Of a stretch of DNA of 64,000 nt, positions 34,207 through 46,798 are shown one piece after another. The notes under the pieces were generated by a model, which was given only the letters and a program-made list of their open reading frames with translations, ran no database searches and had not been told where the DNA came from. The stretch is from the NCBI RefSeq assembly GCF_932294415.1, contig NC_065539.1, positions 48,999,501 to 49,063,500 on the forward strand. The letters are read 5' to 3'. The stretch's first letter is position 1; the number at the start of each line of letters is the position of its first letter. Source of the DNA: Quercus robur. Its lineage: Eukaryota > Streptophyta > Magnoliopsida > Fagales > Fagaceae. A program made the position numbers and the translations under genes.

Positions 34207-35325
34207 GTAGTGGTTCATCCTAATAGTTTAGTTTGATTTGCATTTTGCTTGCACCCCATTAAGTTGAAATGTTCCCTCAAACATCACTATCTTAGCTTTA
34301 AAATAAAGATAGACCTAGCATTATTAGTTACTATTGCTATATAATTTTTTTTCAATGGCCTGTTGTAGTAATTGTGGAAATTGTTAACAGATGAATAAAA
34401 GCATTTAGAGTGTGCAACAATTTGATATACAAAATCTGATGCTTAGTAAGCATTTGGTTCCAAGAACACTAAAGCCAAGATTGTGAAGTAGTTGCATGTT
34501 TTTTGGGGCTGTTTGCTTTTTTGGCTTTATGTCAATTGGGCAAGAGGTTTTTATGGGATGCTACGCTTCTAAGTACACATCCATACAGGTGTTTGGTATA
34601 GTAGCAATATGAAGTTGAGACAACTAATAATGAAATTGAAAATTGGGAAATGGTTTGTTGCGCGCTTTAGGTGGAAGTTGAATCTAAATTGGCTCTTCGA
34701 TTAAAAGTTCATGTAGAATAATTGTTTAAATTATTCTTTATTTTACTATTATTATTTTTTTTTTTTTGAAAAATGTGATGCAAACTTTGACCGGTGTAAA
34801 ATGTCATTTTGGTCAATTTTGTAAAAAGTTAATTGGCCATTGAAACAAAAGTGTGTAAATATTAACTATAAACACATCCAATTAAGAAAAACTCCAATCC
34901 TCTAATACAACCTTAACTAAAAGATAAATGCTATAAATTTGTAAAGTTATTATAAAATGTGATAAAAGTTACGCTTTTATTTAACAAAATTAATGCATTT
35001 CTGAACCTCTAAGAACAACTTTTCATAGTTAGATTTTACACAAACTCCTTTGTGATCCTAACACATTATGCCATTAAGAAAAAAAAAGTTTTAGATGTTA
35101 TTAAGGTAAAAAAAAAGTCAAGATGTTATAAAACTATAGATTTACTATTCAAAATGATGTTATACCCTTTTTTTTTTATAGTTTCAATAAAATGTTAATC
35201 TATAGCGTCCGTTACACGATGATTGTTTTTTATCATTAGACCTAAACTCTTATTTTAAAAGAATAAAAGAAAGATTATATTTAATAAAACAAAAAGACGG
35301 ATTAAATTTATTTTCCAATAGTTTT
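33550..35325. other. Non-coding Helitron interior, right of the nested CACTA
   Basis: A/T homopolymers lie at 33589-33606, 33639-33655 and 34169-34203. An AG acceptor at 34040 is followed by a frame YGIKEEDACVKTIRW, which may be a captured exon but is unrecognised. 34860-35320 is AT-rich sequence leading into the Helitron 3' hairpin. Confidence 0.45.
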
Positions 35326-35353
35326 CCCGTACATCGCACGGGTTAGTGACTAG
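35326..35353 (+). repeat. Helitron 3' terminal hairpin and CTAG end
   Basis: CCCGT and ACGGG pair across ACATCGC, followed 7 nt later by CTAG|T. This is the position and form expected of a plant Helitron 3' end. Confidence 0.7.
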
Positions 35354-35415
35354 TGAATATTATAGATAAAGAGATTTCAACTAAAATATTAGAGCAGTTT
35401 GAGAAAGCTATGTGG

Positions 35416-35852
35416 TTATGTTTGATAACAGTTTTTATTTTTTATGTTCAAAAACTTGTTTCTAGGAATATAAAGAAAAACAATTTTCTTTTATTTTTGA
35501 AATAAAAAACATGTTTGGTTAGTTGAAATTTAAAAAAAAAAAAAAAAAGATTTTTGAAGAAAAACTAGAAAATACTAAAATATGTTGTTATTAGGATTTT
35601 AAATTTAATACTAGCTTATTAAATGAGACAGATTCATTAAATTAAATACTTGTTTTCATTAACTTTTGAAAATTAGAAACTGAAAACAGCCTTTTGCATG
35701 TTTTTAGTTTCTTTCACAAATTGAGTTTTGAAAACAATTTTTATTTTCTGTCCATTTTGAATTGCCAAACAAATTTTTTAGTCTTAAAAATAGAAAATTG
35801 TTTTTGGAAACAAAAAATAAGGGGAAAAAACAATTACCAAATGTAACATACC
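35416..35852. mobile_element. hAT-type MITE
   Basis: Imperfect inverted ends (TTATGTTTGATAAC and reverse complement GGTATGTTACATTTGGTAA) are flanked by a perfect 8-bp duplication CTATGTGG (35408-35415 and 35853-35860). It is 437 bp of A/T-rich sequence without coding potential. Confidence 0.8.
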
Positions 35853-35860
35853 CTATGTGG

Positions 35861-36651
35861 TGTGAGCTCCGATAGCATCTCAGTTCTTTGCCCCTGTCTC
35901 TCCAAGTTGGGTTTTTATAATTTGCACAACAAGGTTGAGTTTTAATTTTCTAATTATAAGAATTCTAGTTTCGTATTAGATTTTAATGAGAGTATATATA
36001 TTGTTGCGGTTATTATTGGAGTGTTTAACAAATAAATAATAACTTTTATATGTTCTTATTGAATTTAATCTCACAACTAATAGTAGTATATATAAATATA
36101 GGCAGGTTAAATGATCTTAATGGGTTTCTCCAAAAAAAAAGAAAAAAAGATAAAAGATCTTAATGGTGTCTTTTATGGTGTCTCATATCAGTAATTTGAG
36201 TCTCACATTCCCCTTTCTCACAGTCGATGTATAAAAAACAATTATATATATATGGGTTGAGTTCAAGTTATAGTTGGTATAACTCTAAACAATGTTATAT
36301 CACTCAATAACTTGTTATTGAATTTATATCTTAAAAATTCTTTCGTCAAATTATATGTTTTTAACATACCTACTAATATTCATGCCAATCAGTTGTTATT
36401 TATCATTTGATCCAAAAACTTATTTTTAATTTATTATTTTAAACTACAAAAACTTGATTGATTGATGACATGACTATTGATATTTAATCATCTTAAATTT
36501 TGCAAGCATGAGGAATGCACGAAGATAATGTAATTCAACAATGGATTTGTTAAAATTTGTATTCAATTAAAAAATATTGAGTGATGTAACTCTAAGTAAT
36601 CTTACACCATCCAACAACTTGTTATTGAATTTATATTTTAAAAATTTCACA
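35861..36651. repeat. Dispersed AT-rich repeat, also present near 43375
   Basis: 36355-36570 matches 43375-43585 by eye (shared TTTAATTTATTATTTTAAAC, GATTGATGACA and TTTTGCAAGCATGA blocks). Within this stretch, CAACTTGTTATTGAATTTAT also occurs twice (about 36309 and 36614). The family is unknown. No gene was seen. Confidence 0.6.
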
Positions 36652-37543
36652 TTTCACTACAACAAAATGTATTTTTAGTGACGAAAAAATTCGTCACTAA
36701 AAGTCCAGTTTTTCGTCACTAAAGACCTTTAGTGACGAAACGCATTTCGTCACTGTAGCCCCATCACTAAAAGTCCGATTTGATTTTTTTTTTTAAAATT
36801 TTTAGTCACGAAAACATTTCGTCACTAAATGTTTTCCTCACTAAAAACACTATTTAGTGACAAAAATATTTCGTCACTAAAACTATGTTCGGGTACATAT
36901 AGTGAGGAAAAAATTCGTCACTAAAACTATTTTTAAAAAAATCCAGGCACATATAGTAACGAAAATTTTCGTCACTAAAACCATTTCTTACAAAAATTTT
37001 CTATATTTAGTGATGAAATTTTCGTCACTAAAACAATTTTTTGTTGCTATATTTGTGACGAAAAAATTCATCACTAAAACTCATTTTTTATTTTTATTTT
37101 TTTCATGGCTTTGATATTAACCTGTAACCTGTCATTACATGATTAAAACCTCATATTTGAATAACACATTTATTTCAACAACACATTTATAAAAAAAAAA
37201 ATCCATATATTCTACAAGTAAAAAATAAAACAAGTATCCAATTCAAACTCCTTCCATACAATAATTGTTTGCAATACATACAAAAATTCTACCTAAACCC
37301 TATTTTAGAACTAACGGAAGATGTCCTCATATGTCTTCAAGTAATGCCAAAAGTAAATCCCCTAAAAGCCACCAATTAGAAATCTGCACAAATATAAAAA
37401 CAATACTTCGTTAAAATCGTAAAGTAAAAACATTAGCTATGTTATAAGAAACACTTCTAACAATGCCTTAAGAGTAACCACACCAATAAATTAAAATTAC
37501 AACTCCTAATGTATAAGTTGTAGAAAGCAAATAAAGTACTAAC

Positions 37544-37819
37544 CAAATAATCATGAATGTTCTTGTTCAATACACGAGGTTCTCCATGATTATACCAATT
37601 AATGTAAGATTGCATAATCCCACGATGAAGCAAATGGATATGCATAGTATGAGGAGATTGTCGATAGCAATTCACATAGTGAATACATGGGCATGGAATA
37701 TTACCACTCGAGTCCACAACCGCTCTTGTAAAATTATTAAATGCATTGACCCCTTCAATATATGGATGACTTAATTTGCCATCGAGTGTCTTACCCATTG
37801 TCATCCAACTTTTATCCAT
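37544..37819 (-). pseudogene. CACTA transposase first exon (Transposase-associated domain)
   Basis: The frame starts at ATG (37819 on the minus strand) with MDKSWMTMGKTLDGKL, then YIEGVNAFNNFT, GNIPCPCIHYVNC, HLLHRGIMQSYINWYNHGEP. It ends at a GT donor after HDYL. This is the N-terminal transposase-associated domain of TNP2-type proteins (MDKSWM start, CPC motif, W-HGE end). No TNP2 catalytic domain or C-terminal domain follows in the 0.9 kb before the element end, so the rest has been deleted. It is on the opposite strand to the host DMP genes. Confidence 0.8.
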
Positions 37820-37999
37820 ATTTGACTACAATTACAAGATGAATGCTACTTTAGTAAAATAATGACAACTCATACAAAATATATTCTAACATCTAAGTCT
37901 ATAAGCTACTTAGATAAAGTTCTATCTCATACATGAATGCACAAGTCTATATTAATCCTTAAACAAATATACATTGCACACACAAATATACACTCTCAA

Positions 38000-38490
38000 T
38001 ATGAATTTAAACCACCTTATAACACCATGCAAGCCACCCGCTTGCTTCAACACAACAATCCACCACAAAATCAATCATAAACATCACAAGTACAATGCTT
38101 ACAAGTATTGAAATCAAATAAAGAAACACAATTGCTACTAATCAACAAGTTTCATTAACATTTGCAAGAAATGAAAAACACTCCCAATATTAGTTTAACC
38201 CACCTTATAACACCATGCAAGCCACCCGCTTGCTCCAACACAACATACCATCACAAATTCAATTTTCAACATCACAAGTATAAAATTTTACAAGTATTTA
38301 AATCAAACTCCAATACTATTTTTCACATCTAATCAACAATACTCATTCACATTTGCAATAAATAAAAAACACTCTCAATATTAGTTTAAACCACCTTATA
38401 ACATTATGCAAGCCACCCACTTGCTCCAACACAACATACCACCACAAATTCAATTTCCAACATCACAAGTATACAGTTTAATAAGTTTTT
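38000..38490. repeat. Tandem repeat, three units of about 189 bp
   Basis: ACCTTATAACACCATGCAAG followed by CCACCCGCTTGCTCCAACAC recurs at about 38013, 38202 and 38391, with similar sequence between. It lies upstream of the transposase exon, inside the 3.7-kb CACTA. Confidence 0.85.
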
Positions 38491-39399
38491 AATTAGAATT
38501 TACTTACTTTGTTCAAGCTAAGTTTACAACTTTTAGAAAAAATCCAAAGTTACTGCAAACAATGTGTATTTAGTCTGCAAAAGAAAAGTTAAATTTATAA
38601 GTACAAAAGTTAAAGAAAAGCTTGTAAAAGCTTGTACAAGGGGAGCTATATCATTAGGAGAATGCATTATTATGTTTCTAGAGTTAAATTTACAGATACT
38701 TCAACTTTCATTGGAAAGCCAAACATATATATAAAAGCCAAAAAGTATGGATTAAAACTGAACTAAACTCAATGCTTTTGAGTGAATAGACCATTGTCCA
38801 ATTTGTCTATTCAAAACTTACATCCATTACTTTGATAGTTCTCCTACACCACATTACCCATTGTCAGATTTGTCTTTAGAATTCATTGCCCCTTTTGACA
38901 TTCTGAAAAGAGTTCTAAAATAAATATAGATTCCTAAAACAATTTTTATAAACTCCTAATCATGGAAAACTAATAAAACAAAAAATTAAACATTTTAAAT
39001 CCAACCCAACTTTTTATTATTATTATTGACCTGTTTGCCATAACAAATAGAAGAAAAACTAAAGCTCACTTTAATAGTGAATACTAATCTATCACCCCAT
39101 GTATTTAACAATTATCCTGAATTCCCATCCAAGAAATTCATTCAATAGAAACCACCATTATGTAGTCTGGATTGCATACAAAATGTACAAAATGTAGATT
39201 TTGGTATGGGTTATCACTTTTCACCAAAACTAAACAAAAATTTACCCAAAGGAATCATTAAACAAAAAAATTAACATCAAGCATTTAGAATCATTAAACA
39301 AAAATACCCAAAGGAACTAGAATCATTAAACAAAAATTAACAAAAAAAATTAACTCAAAAGGAAAAAAAAAATACCCAAGGGTCGCAAACTGAAGCTTC

Positions 39400-39765
39400 G
39401 CCGGATGCGTCGCCAACTGCAGAGGATGAAGCGTCGCCGATGAAGTGTCGATGATGAAGCGTCACCAATTGCAGAAGGATGAAGTGTCGCCGGCGAGCTG
39501 AAGTGTCACGATGGCGAGCTGAAGCGCTGCGAACGACGATCTGAAGCGTCGCGGCGATCTGGGCTTCTAAAGCGCTGTGAACGGCGATCTCAAGCACCGC
39601 AAACGACGATCTCAAGTGCCGCGACAGCGATTTCAAGTGCCGTGACGGCGAGCTCAAGCGCCGCGAACGGCGATCTAAAGCGCCGCGACGGCGAGCTCAA
39701 GCGCCGCGACTGCAAGCTCAAGCGTCGCAACGGCGAGCTCAAGCGCTGCGACGGCGATCTGGGCT
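39400..39765. repeat. GC-rich CpG-dense minisatellite, 21-bp units
   Basis: Variants of CTCAAGCGCCGCGACGGCGAG repeat roughly every 21 bp, most regularly from 39610 to 39760. The composition contrasts sharply with the AT-rich surroundings. Because 21 is a multiple of 3, frames stay open on both strands (39355-39657 minus, 39642-39860 plus), but the predicted peptides are repeats only. It sits in the 5' leader side of the transposase remnant. Confidence 0.85.
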
Positions 39766-40361
39766 TTCTCCATTTTAAGAATCGTCTGAGAGAATATGTG
39801 AGGGAAAGAGAGAATAGAGTGGGAAAAGTGAAAAAGAAAAATGGGGTTAAGTGTTTTTAGTGTTATACTTTTTAGTGATGACTTGTATGTCGTCACTATA
39901 GGGTACCTTTAGCCAGAAAATTAGGATTCGTCACTGATACTCCCATCTAATTTTATATTCCTATTTTTAGTGATGACTTATTTTCGTCACTATTTGTCAC
40001 ATTCAGTGACGAAATTAGTTTCGTCACTAATAGTGTTCTTAGCAACACCTTTAGTGACGAAAGTTTTCGTCACAAAAAACTTATACTTTTAGTGACAAAA
40101 TAATTCATCACTGTAGATGAATTTAGTTTGGCGCCTATATTTTTGTTTGGCACCTTTAGTTCAACACAACATATAGTGACAAAATTTAATTTTCGTCACT
40201 AAAAGTTACTAATTCTTTTTATAAATAGTGACGAAATATAAATTTCGTCACTATATGGTACCTTTTTGTGACGAAAAAATTTTCTTCACTAAAATTCGTC
40301 ACTAAAAATACATTTTATTGTAGTGTTTGGATTATGAAATTAAATTCTGTAAGGATGTGGT

Positions 40362-43090
40362 GTAACGACCCCACCCTACTTGTGTAGATATTGTCCGCTT
40401 TGGGGTCTTATATCCCTCACGGTTTTGTTCTCCCCCAAAGCACATAGCAGTGGAAGAAAAGACCTCTATACATTTAAAGGAGGTCATTCCTTATAAGCAT
40501 ATCTCCATGTGCTTCCCTAGGCGATGTGGGATTCCATGAAATGCAAGACCCCCCTTTTGGGTCACTACAATCCACCACCCTTATGGGCACACGCGCCCTC
40601 GCGTGTGGAGCCCACACTTTTGGCTAGGGCATAGCTTTGATACCATCTGTAACGACCTAGGATGTGAGACCCTAAAGCGGACAATATCTACATCAGTGGG
40701 GTGGAGTCGTTACAGATGGTATTAGAGCCGGCCCGGTAACCCTATGTGGGCTCAGAGATACTACCCTACAAAGTGGGCCTTAACGAGGACGTTAGTGATT
40801 TAAGTGGGGTGATTGTGATGCCCCAATTTGATTGATAATGTGATGTGTGTGGGTGTGTGATGAGTCCCACATCGGGTATTTACTGGATAGATCTTAGCTT
40901 TATTAACAACTACAAGGAACCTCAATAGTGACTAGTCCTTTTGAGGTATAGCGCAGATGTGGCTAGCGCTTTTCCTTGGGTTGTTACATATGATATCAGA
41001 GCCGGCCCAATGCTTTTCCTTGGGTCATTATATAAAATCTGTAACGACCCCACCCCACCTGTGTACATATTGTCCGCTTTGGGGTCTCATACCCCTCACG
41101 GTTTTGTCCTCCCTCAAAGCACACAATAGTGGGGGAAAAGGCCTCTACACATTAAAGGGAGGTCACTCCTTATAAGCACATCTCCATGTGCTTCCCTAGG
41201 CGATGTGGGATTCCATGGAATGCAAGACCCCTCTTTTAGGTTATTACAATCCACCCCCCTTACGGGCACACGCGTCCTCGCGTGTGGGGCCCACACTTTC
41301 GGCTAGGGCATGGCTCTGATACCATCTATAACGACCCAAGGAAAAACACTAGCCACATTTTCGTTATACCTCAAAAGGACTAGTCACATTTGAGACTCCT
41401 TGTAGTTGTTAATAAAGCCCGGATCTACCTAGTAAATACCCGAAGTGGAACTCATCACACACCCACACACATCACACAATCAACCAATCAAATTGGGACA
41501 TCACAATACTTCTGTAATGACCTTACCCCACCTGTGTAGATATTGTCCACTTTGAGGTCTCAAACCCCTCAGGGTTTTGTTCTCCCCCAAAGCACACAGC
41601 AATAGGGGAAAAGGCCTCTATACATTAAAGAGAGACAATTCCTTATAAACACATTCTCATGTGCTTCCCTAAGCAATGTAAGCGATGTGGGATTCTATGA
41701 AATGCAAGACCCCCCTTTTGGGTCACTACAATCCACCCCACTTATGGGCACACGTGTCCTCGTCTATGGGGCCCACACTTCCAGCTAGGGCATGACTTTG
41801 ATACCATTTGTAACGACCCCACCCCACTTGTATAGATATTGTCCACTTTGGGGTCTCATACCCCTCAGGAAATAAAGGGGGGTGGATTGTAACGACACCA
41901 CCTCACTTGTATAGATATTGTCGGCTTTGAGGTTTCATACCCCTTACGGTTTTGTTCTCCCCCAAAGTACACAGCAGTGGGGGGGAAAAGCCTCTACATA
42001 TTAAAGGGAGGTCACTCCTTATAAGCACATTTCCATGTGCTTCTCTAAGTGATGTGGGATTCCATGGAATGCAAGACCCCCCTTTTGGGTCACTACAATC
42101 CACCCCCCTTACGGGCACACACGTCCTTATGTCTGGGGTCCACACTTCCGGTAAGGGTATAACTCTGATAACATATGTAACGACCTCACCCCACCTGTGT
42201 AGATATTGTCCACTTTGGGGTCTCACGAGACTCCAAAGCGGACAATATCTACACAAGTGGGGTGGGGTCATTACAGATGGTATCAGAGCCGACCCGGTAA
42301 CCCCATGTGGGCTTAGAAACACTACCCCACAAAGTGGGCCATAATGAGGACGTTAGGGATTTAAGTGGGGGTGATTGTGATGCCCCAATTTGATTGATTA
42401 TGTGATGTGTGTGGGTGTGTGATGAGTCCCACATCGGGTGTTTGTTGGGTAAATCTGGACTTTATTAACAACTACAAGGAGTCTCAATAGTGACTAGTCC
42501 TTTTGAGGTATAACGCAGATGTGACTAGGGCTTTTCCTTAGGTCGTTATATATGGTATCAAAACCGGTCCAATAACCCCATGTAGGTTGAGAGACACTAC
42601 CCCACAAAATGGACCCTAACGAGGACATTAGGGATTTAAGTGGAGGTGATTGTGATGCCCCAATTTGATTGATGATGTGATGTGTGTGGGTGTGTGATGA
42701 GTCCCACATCGGGTGTTTGTTGGGTAGTTCTGGACTTTATTAACAACTACAAGGAGCCTCAATAGTGACTAATCCTTTTGAGGTATAACGCAGATGTGAC
42801 TAAGGCTTTTCCTTAGGTCGTTATATATGGTATCAAAACTAACCCGGTAACCTTATGTGGGCTCAGAGACACTACCCCACAAAGTGGGCCCTAACGAGGA
42901 TCTTAGGGATTTAAGTGGAGGTGATTGTGATGCTCCAATTTGATTGATTATGTGATGTATGTGGATGTGTGATGAGTCCCACATCAGGTATTTACTGGGT
43001 AGATCTGGGCTTTATTAACAATTACAAGGAGCCTCAATAGTGACTAGTCCTTTTGAGGTATAGTGCAAATGTAATTTCCTTAGGTCATTA
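40362..43090. mobile_element. Cluster of TRIM-type mini LTR retrotransposons in both orientations
   Basis: Two repeat types interleave. Type 1 (minus strand; copies near 40362, 41039, 41513, 41887) has LTRs running from TGTAGTGACCC to GTCGTTACA, then ATGGTATCAGAGCC, which matches the tRNA-Met primer-binding site. A short internal segment and a GGGGGGTGGAT purine tract follow. Type 2 (plus strand; 40810, 42372, 42649, 42925) has LTRs beginning TGTGATGCCCCAATTTGATT and then the same type of binding site. One inverted type-2 LTR lies at about 41330-41508. No protein is encoded; the open frames are incidental. Confidence 0.75.
42372..43090 (+). repeat. Head-to-tail TRIM array, period about 277 bp
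   Basis: GATGCCCCAATTTGATTGA occurs near 42377, 42654 and (as GATGCTCC...) 42930, giving a spacing of about 277 and 276 bp. Each LTR is followed by a TGGTATCAA/GAG-type primer site and the shared internal block ACACTACCCCACAAA..TGG. This is an LTR-internal-LTR-internal-LTR arrangement. Confidence 0.8.
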
Positions 43091-44320
43091 CATGTGGTGT
43101 AAAACACATGTTTTATCCCTCCAATCCCAACATGTCATATTATCTTACCACATATTTAAAAATAAGTACAACCATACTCAATTAATTCTAATGCCCATAT
43201 ATAAATCAAACCAAGTTAGGAGTTTATTGAGATATTTTTGCATGTAGTAAGATGTATTGAATTTTAAGTAAAATACTAATGTGACAATCTCTTATTAGAT
43301 GATATGAAACATGGGTTTTACACCAAATCTTTACCAAATTCGAACTCTTGGATTATATATTCTATATGTTCTTAACATGCATACAAATATTTATGTTAAT
43401 TAGTTGTTATTTACCATTCGATCCATAAACTTATCTTTAATTTATTATTTTAAACTACAAAAAATTGATTGGTTGATTGATGACAAGACTATTTATATTT
43501 AATTATCTAAAAATTTTGCAAGCATGAAGAATGCACAAAGATAATGTAATCCAACGATGAATTTGTTAAAATTCGCATTCAAGAATTACTTAAATAACAC
43601 CATAACATGCTTCCACAGTTATTCTCCAACTCATATCCTCCTTCCTTCCCCTAACTGTCGAATTATAAATTAATAATAACAATAATAATAAATTTCCCTC
43701 TCCCCCACAGATCAGACTAAAATAAATTGAAACCATTTTCAACGTTCCAAAAACGTGGACGGTATAAAGAAGACAAAGAAAAAATGAGGAGAGAGAATTG
43801 GAAACAAGGGGCCGGGAAGTAGAAGCGCAGGCAGGAAGTCAATAGTAGCCAATAATTTACACAATATAGATCCATCATATTTCAACCCTTTTGATAGTAG
43901 TTGCATTGTCTTTACACGGCATTGCACTTTCGATATAAAGATAATAGATGCTATATAGAAAGTGTGCTGCAGGGAGATCTAAAATATGAGCCAACCACAA
44001 ATTTGATGGAAAGAAAATTTAACCAACTTCTATAGCTTCATCGCCTAGTCCCCAGCTAAAATGTCATATTATTATTATTATTATTATCTATGCCACATAT
44101 AGGTTGGTGACACACTGACACCAAAAAAAAAGAGAAGCAGCAAAAATCCGAAAGATAAGAGGGCAAAAGCTTGCTAGACAATGCTGTCGAGGTACGAACC
44201 AAAGATGGAGGAAGATTATGCTCCAAACTATTCATCACATATATAGTTTCACAATGACTTGCTACCAATTTTAATAAATTTGTAATTTATAGTCCAAGTA
44301 GGGATTAATCACAAAGTTAG
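43091..44320. other. Non-coding spacer with an AT-rich dispersed repeat
   Basis: 43375-43585 is the second copy of the repeat at 36355-36570. (AAT)n-like tracts lie at about 43668-43692 and 44068-44087. The small minus-strand frames (43739-43927, 44056-44268) have no family features. Confidence 0.5.
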
Positions 44321-44930
44321 AATCTAACAAGGAAAAACACTCTACGGTCTAGCATAGAATGTTAAATCCACTATGAAAATTTGCGATACAGGCTGACTTA
44401 CAAGACCTCCAATACAAGTAATTAGACATTGTATCTGGGCTTCTTGCTCTTGCTGCAACTGTTGATCCAATTTCCGTCTTTACAATGATCCATCACTACA
44501 AGTCAAATCACCAACTGCAAAATAGATCTCTTTGTTAGAAGACAAGAACGGGTTCTATGGGTTTTTCTTTGTATTTTGATACTCTTCTTCCTTCTATAGA
44601 GATTAGGGTCAACATAGGGTTTATATATGTGTAGAGTTTGGGCCAGAGGTTGTCACAAAGCCAGCTCTTAAAGCAAATCTCGAAATTTTTTGTAATAGGG
44701 TCTCGGTTGACTGAGAGTTACCAAGAGTTTATGTTTGGATCTCGCACGACCAAGCTTGAGTTTGCACAACCAAGACATCAACTTTCGCACAACCAAGACT
44801 AAACTTTGCACAACCGAGATTGACTTTCTTGTGAAGTAACAGAAGCTTTAACCCAGCCTCAATACCACTTATTACATTACTAAATCAAAACCAAACAATT
44901 ACAAATAAATTTTTTAACCAACATTTAAGA
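44321..44930 (-). mobile_element. Copia-type LTR (minus strand), duplication copy 2, split by a CACTA
   Basis: 44609-44930 matches 1231-1560. The LTR start (TGTTAGGATTC on the minus strand) lies at 59224, beyond the CACTA insertion. 44321-44608 appears to be more of the same LTR, lost from copy 1. A polypurine tract (CATGGGGGAG on the minus strand, about 59228-59240) precedes the LTR. Confidence 0.6.
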
Positions 44931-45425
44931 CACTACAAGAAATTTGGTCTTTAGCGATGGCATATAGTCGTCGCTAATGCTTTAAATATCGTCGCTAATT
45001 ATATTGGCGACGAAAAATGTCGTCGCTAACTTTCGTTAAACGAATTTGGTTACAAAAAAGTTTTTTAGTGATAATATTAATGTCGTCGCAAATACAATAC
45101 TATTAACGACGACAAAGTCATTGCTAATAGTGACAATTGTCGTCATAAATAACTCAAGAACCCAAGACGAAATGTCGTCACTACTAGCTCATTAGTAGTG
45201 ACGAATTTTTTTGTCATCGGTAGTAGATTATTATTAACAACGACATTTTTGTTGTCGCTTATATGTCATTACTAGCGACAATGCTTGTTGTCGTCATAGA
45301 TAATAATATATTACTAACCACAAACATGTCATCACTAAAATTTGCATGTTAGCGATGATATTATTTGTCGTCACTGATGATATGATAAAATATTAGCGAC
45401 GACAATGTCGTCACTAATAACATTT
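44931..45425. repeat. Left subterminal repeats of the 14.3-kb CACTA
   Basis: More than a dozen copies of TTAGCGACGAC-like motifs in both orientations with AT-rich spacers, many forming short palindromes such as GACGACAATGTCGTC. Confidence 0.8.
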
Positions 45426-46568
45426 TACATTTTTTTGAATTTTTCTATAAAATTTACATTTTGAATTTTACATGGGTACCTGATGGAAAATAATAAATCA
45501 CAATCCCACACATCACATATTTTCAATCACAAATACTCATATAAGCATAATAATTGCTCAATCAATAACTACTAATAAGGGAAAACATACCCAAGTTCAA
45601 TATCATATACATAATTTAAGTTCCAATTTATTCTCTCAAATACTAATCAAATAATAACATATTGCTCATGAAGATATGCTGCCAAGCTAAAACTTGTTGC
45701 AATGAAATGTATCTCCCCTCGACATCATATGTAAGATTGTAACCCAAGGCACGAGACATTTTAACCTGAAATAATGAGCATAAACCAATGTAAAGGTCAA
45801 CTAAAATAGATGACAAAAATACTTACTAAATAGTTTTAACATTCAAGTAAAATTTTTACATTTATATTTTTCAAAAATATCATAGATGAAAAGATATGAA
45901 AGCTTTATGTATTTAACAAAACTTAATCTGCATCAAGACTCATTCTACAAAAGAAATAAGTCCAAATTAACAGTCATAACAAGGAACATATCAAAAGATA
46001 TTAGGCAAAATATGATATTATGGTCAGTAACATTTTGGTAAAGTAATTTATTCAAAGTCTATACAATGATAAAGATAACTACATAAAAGATTATACTAAC
46101 TACTACAAAAGTGGACTATGGGGACGAAACATATTCCCACCATATGCAAGAAACATAGTTATCCAGACTAAGCACCTTGAACTTTTTTTGTGATGGAAGT
46201 TTTGCAACTTGGATAGCTTCAATTAGCTTATGAGAAATAGAATAGATTCACAATATATCAATTATGTATACAAGCTGACTCACAAAGCCATTTTCACTAT
46301 TCGAGCTTCTCTGCCCCTAAGTTGAATGTTTAAAAGTCAAAATCTACCATTATTGGAGATTCTTCATATGATTTGTTACTTACAGTCCATTAGTCCTACT
46401 ATTGCAGTGCCTTGTAGCTAGCTACTAAATGACATGCAAAAAATTTCACTCACTTTTATTTTAAAGAAGCGAAGATTCCGTAAGAACACAACACTTCCCT
46501 TCCCATTATTTTGCTAAATTCATATCTAATAAAATAAGCAATAGAAGTCATCTTCCTCACCATGTTCC

Positions 46569-46610
<42 letters not shown>

Positions 46611-46749
46611 TAGAATATTATATTATATTATAAGGACCCACAATATAAAAACTAAAACTATGGTGCTCATGTTCTTTCAAATCCAAATAACAAAGTGTAC
46701 GAATCGCTTACTGTGCCCATGGCTTCAAACCCAAAAACTCACAATATCA

Positions 46750-46798
<49 letters not shown>

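Larger units (their letters stand above)
22946..35353 (+). mobile_element. Non-autonomous Helitron (split by a nested CACTA)
   Basis: The 3' end has the Helitron signature: a CCCGTACATCGCACGGG hairpin (35326-35342), then GGTTAGTGACTAG|T, ending CTAG before a host T. The 5' start is placed at TCTAATATATA (22946), leading through a TA repeat into AAAACCGAAACTTCTG and TTTTTCACGTCAGCAC, which resembles plant Helitron 5' ends. The base before TC is T, not the expected A, so the 5' border is uncertain. Without the nested CACTA the element is about 5.3 kb. No Rep/helicase was seen. It carries a LINE fragment and an orphan exon. Confidence 0.6.
36655..40325 (-). mobile_element. CACTA transposon, 3.7 kb, internally deleted
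   Basis: Near-perfect terminal inverted repeats of about 30 bp begin CACTACAACAAAATGTATTT on each end. They are flanked by the 3-bp duplication TTT (36652-36654 and 40326-40328). Both subterminal regions (36670-37080 and 39870-40320) are packed with TTTAGTGACGAAA / TTCGTCACTAAA palindromic motifs. A single transposase exon survives on the minus strand. Confidence 0.92.

Noticed and set aside
39355-39896. Open frames rich in Leu-Lys-Arg-Arg or Ala-Val-Leu-Glu repeats
   Set aside because: Translation of a 21-bp GC-rich minisatellite on both strands.
41903-42434. 130-139 codon frames on both strands
   Set aside because: They lie in TRIM LTRs, which are non-coding; overlapping frames on both strands across LTR joins.
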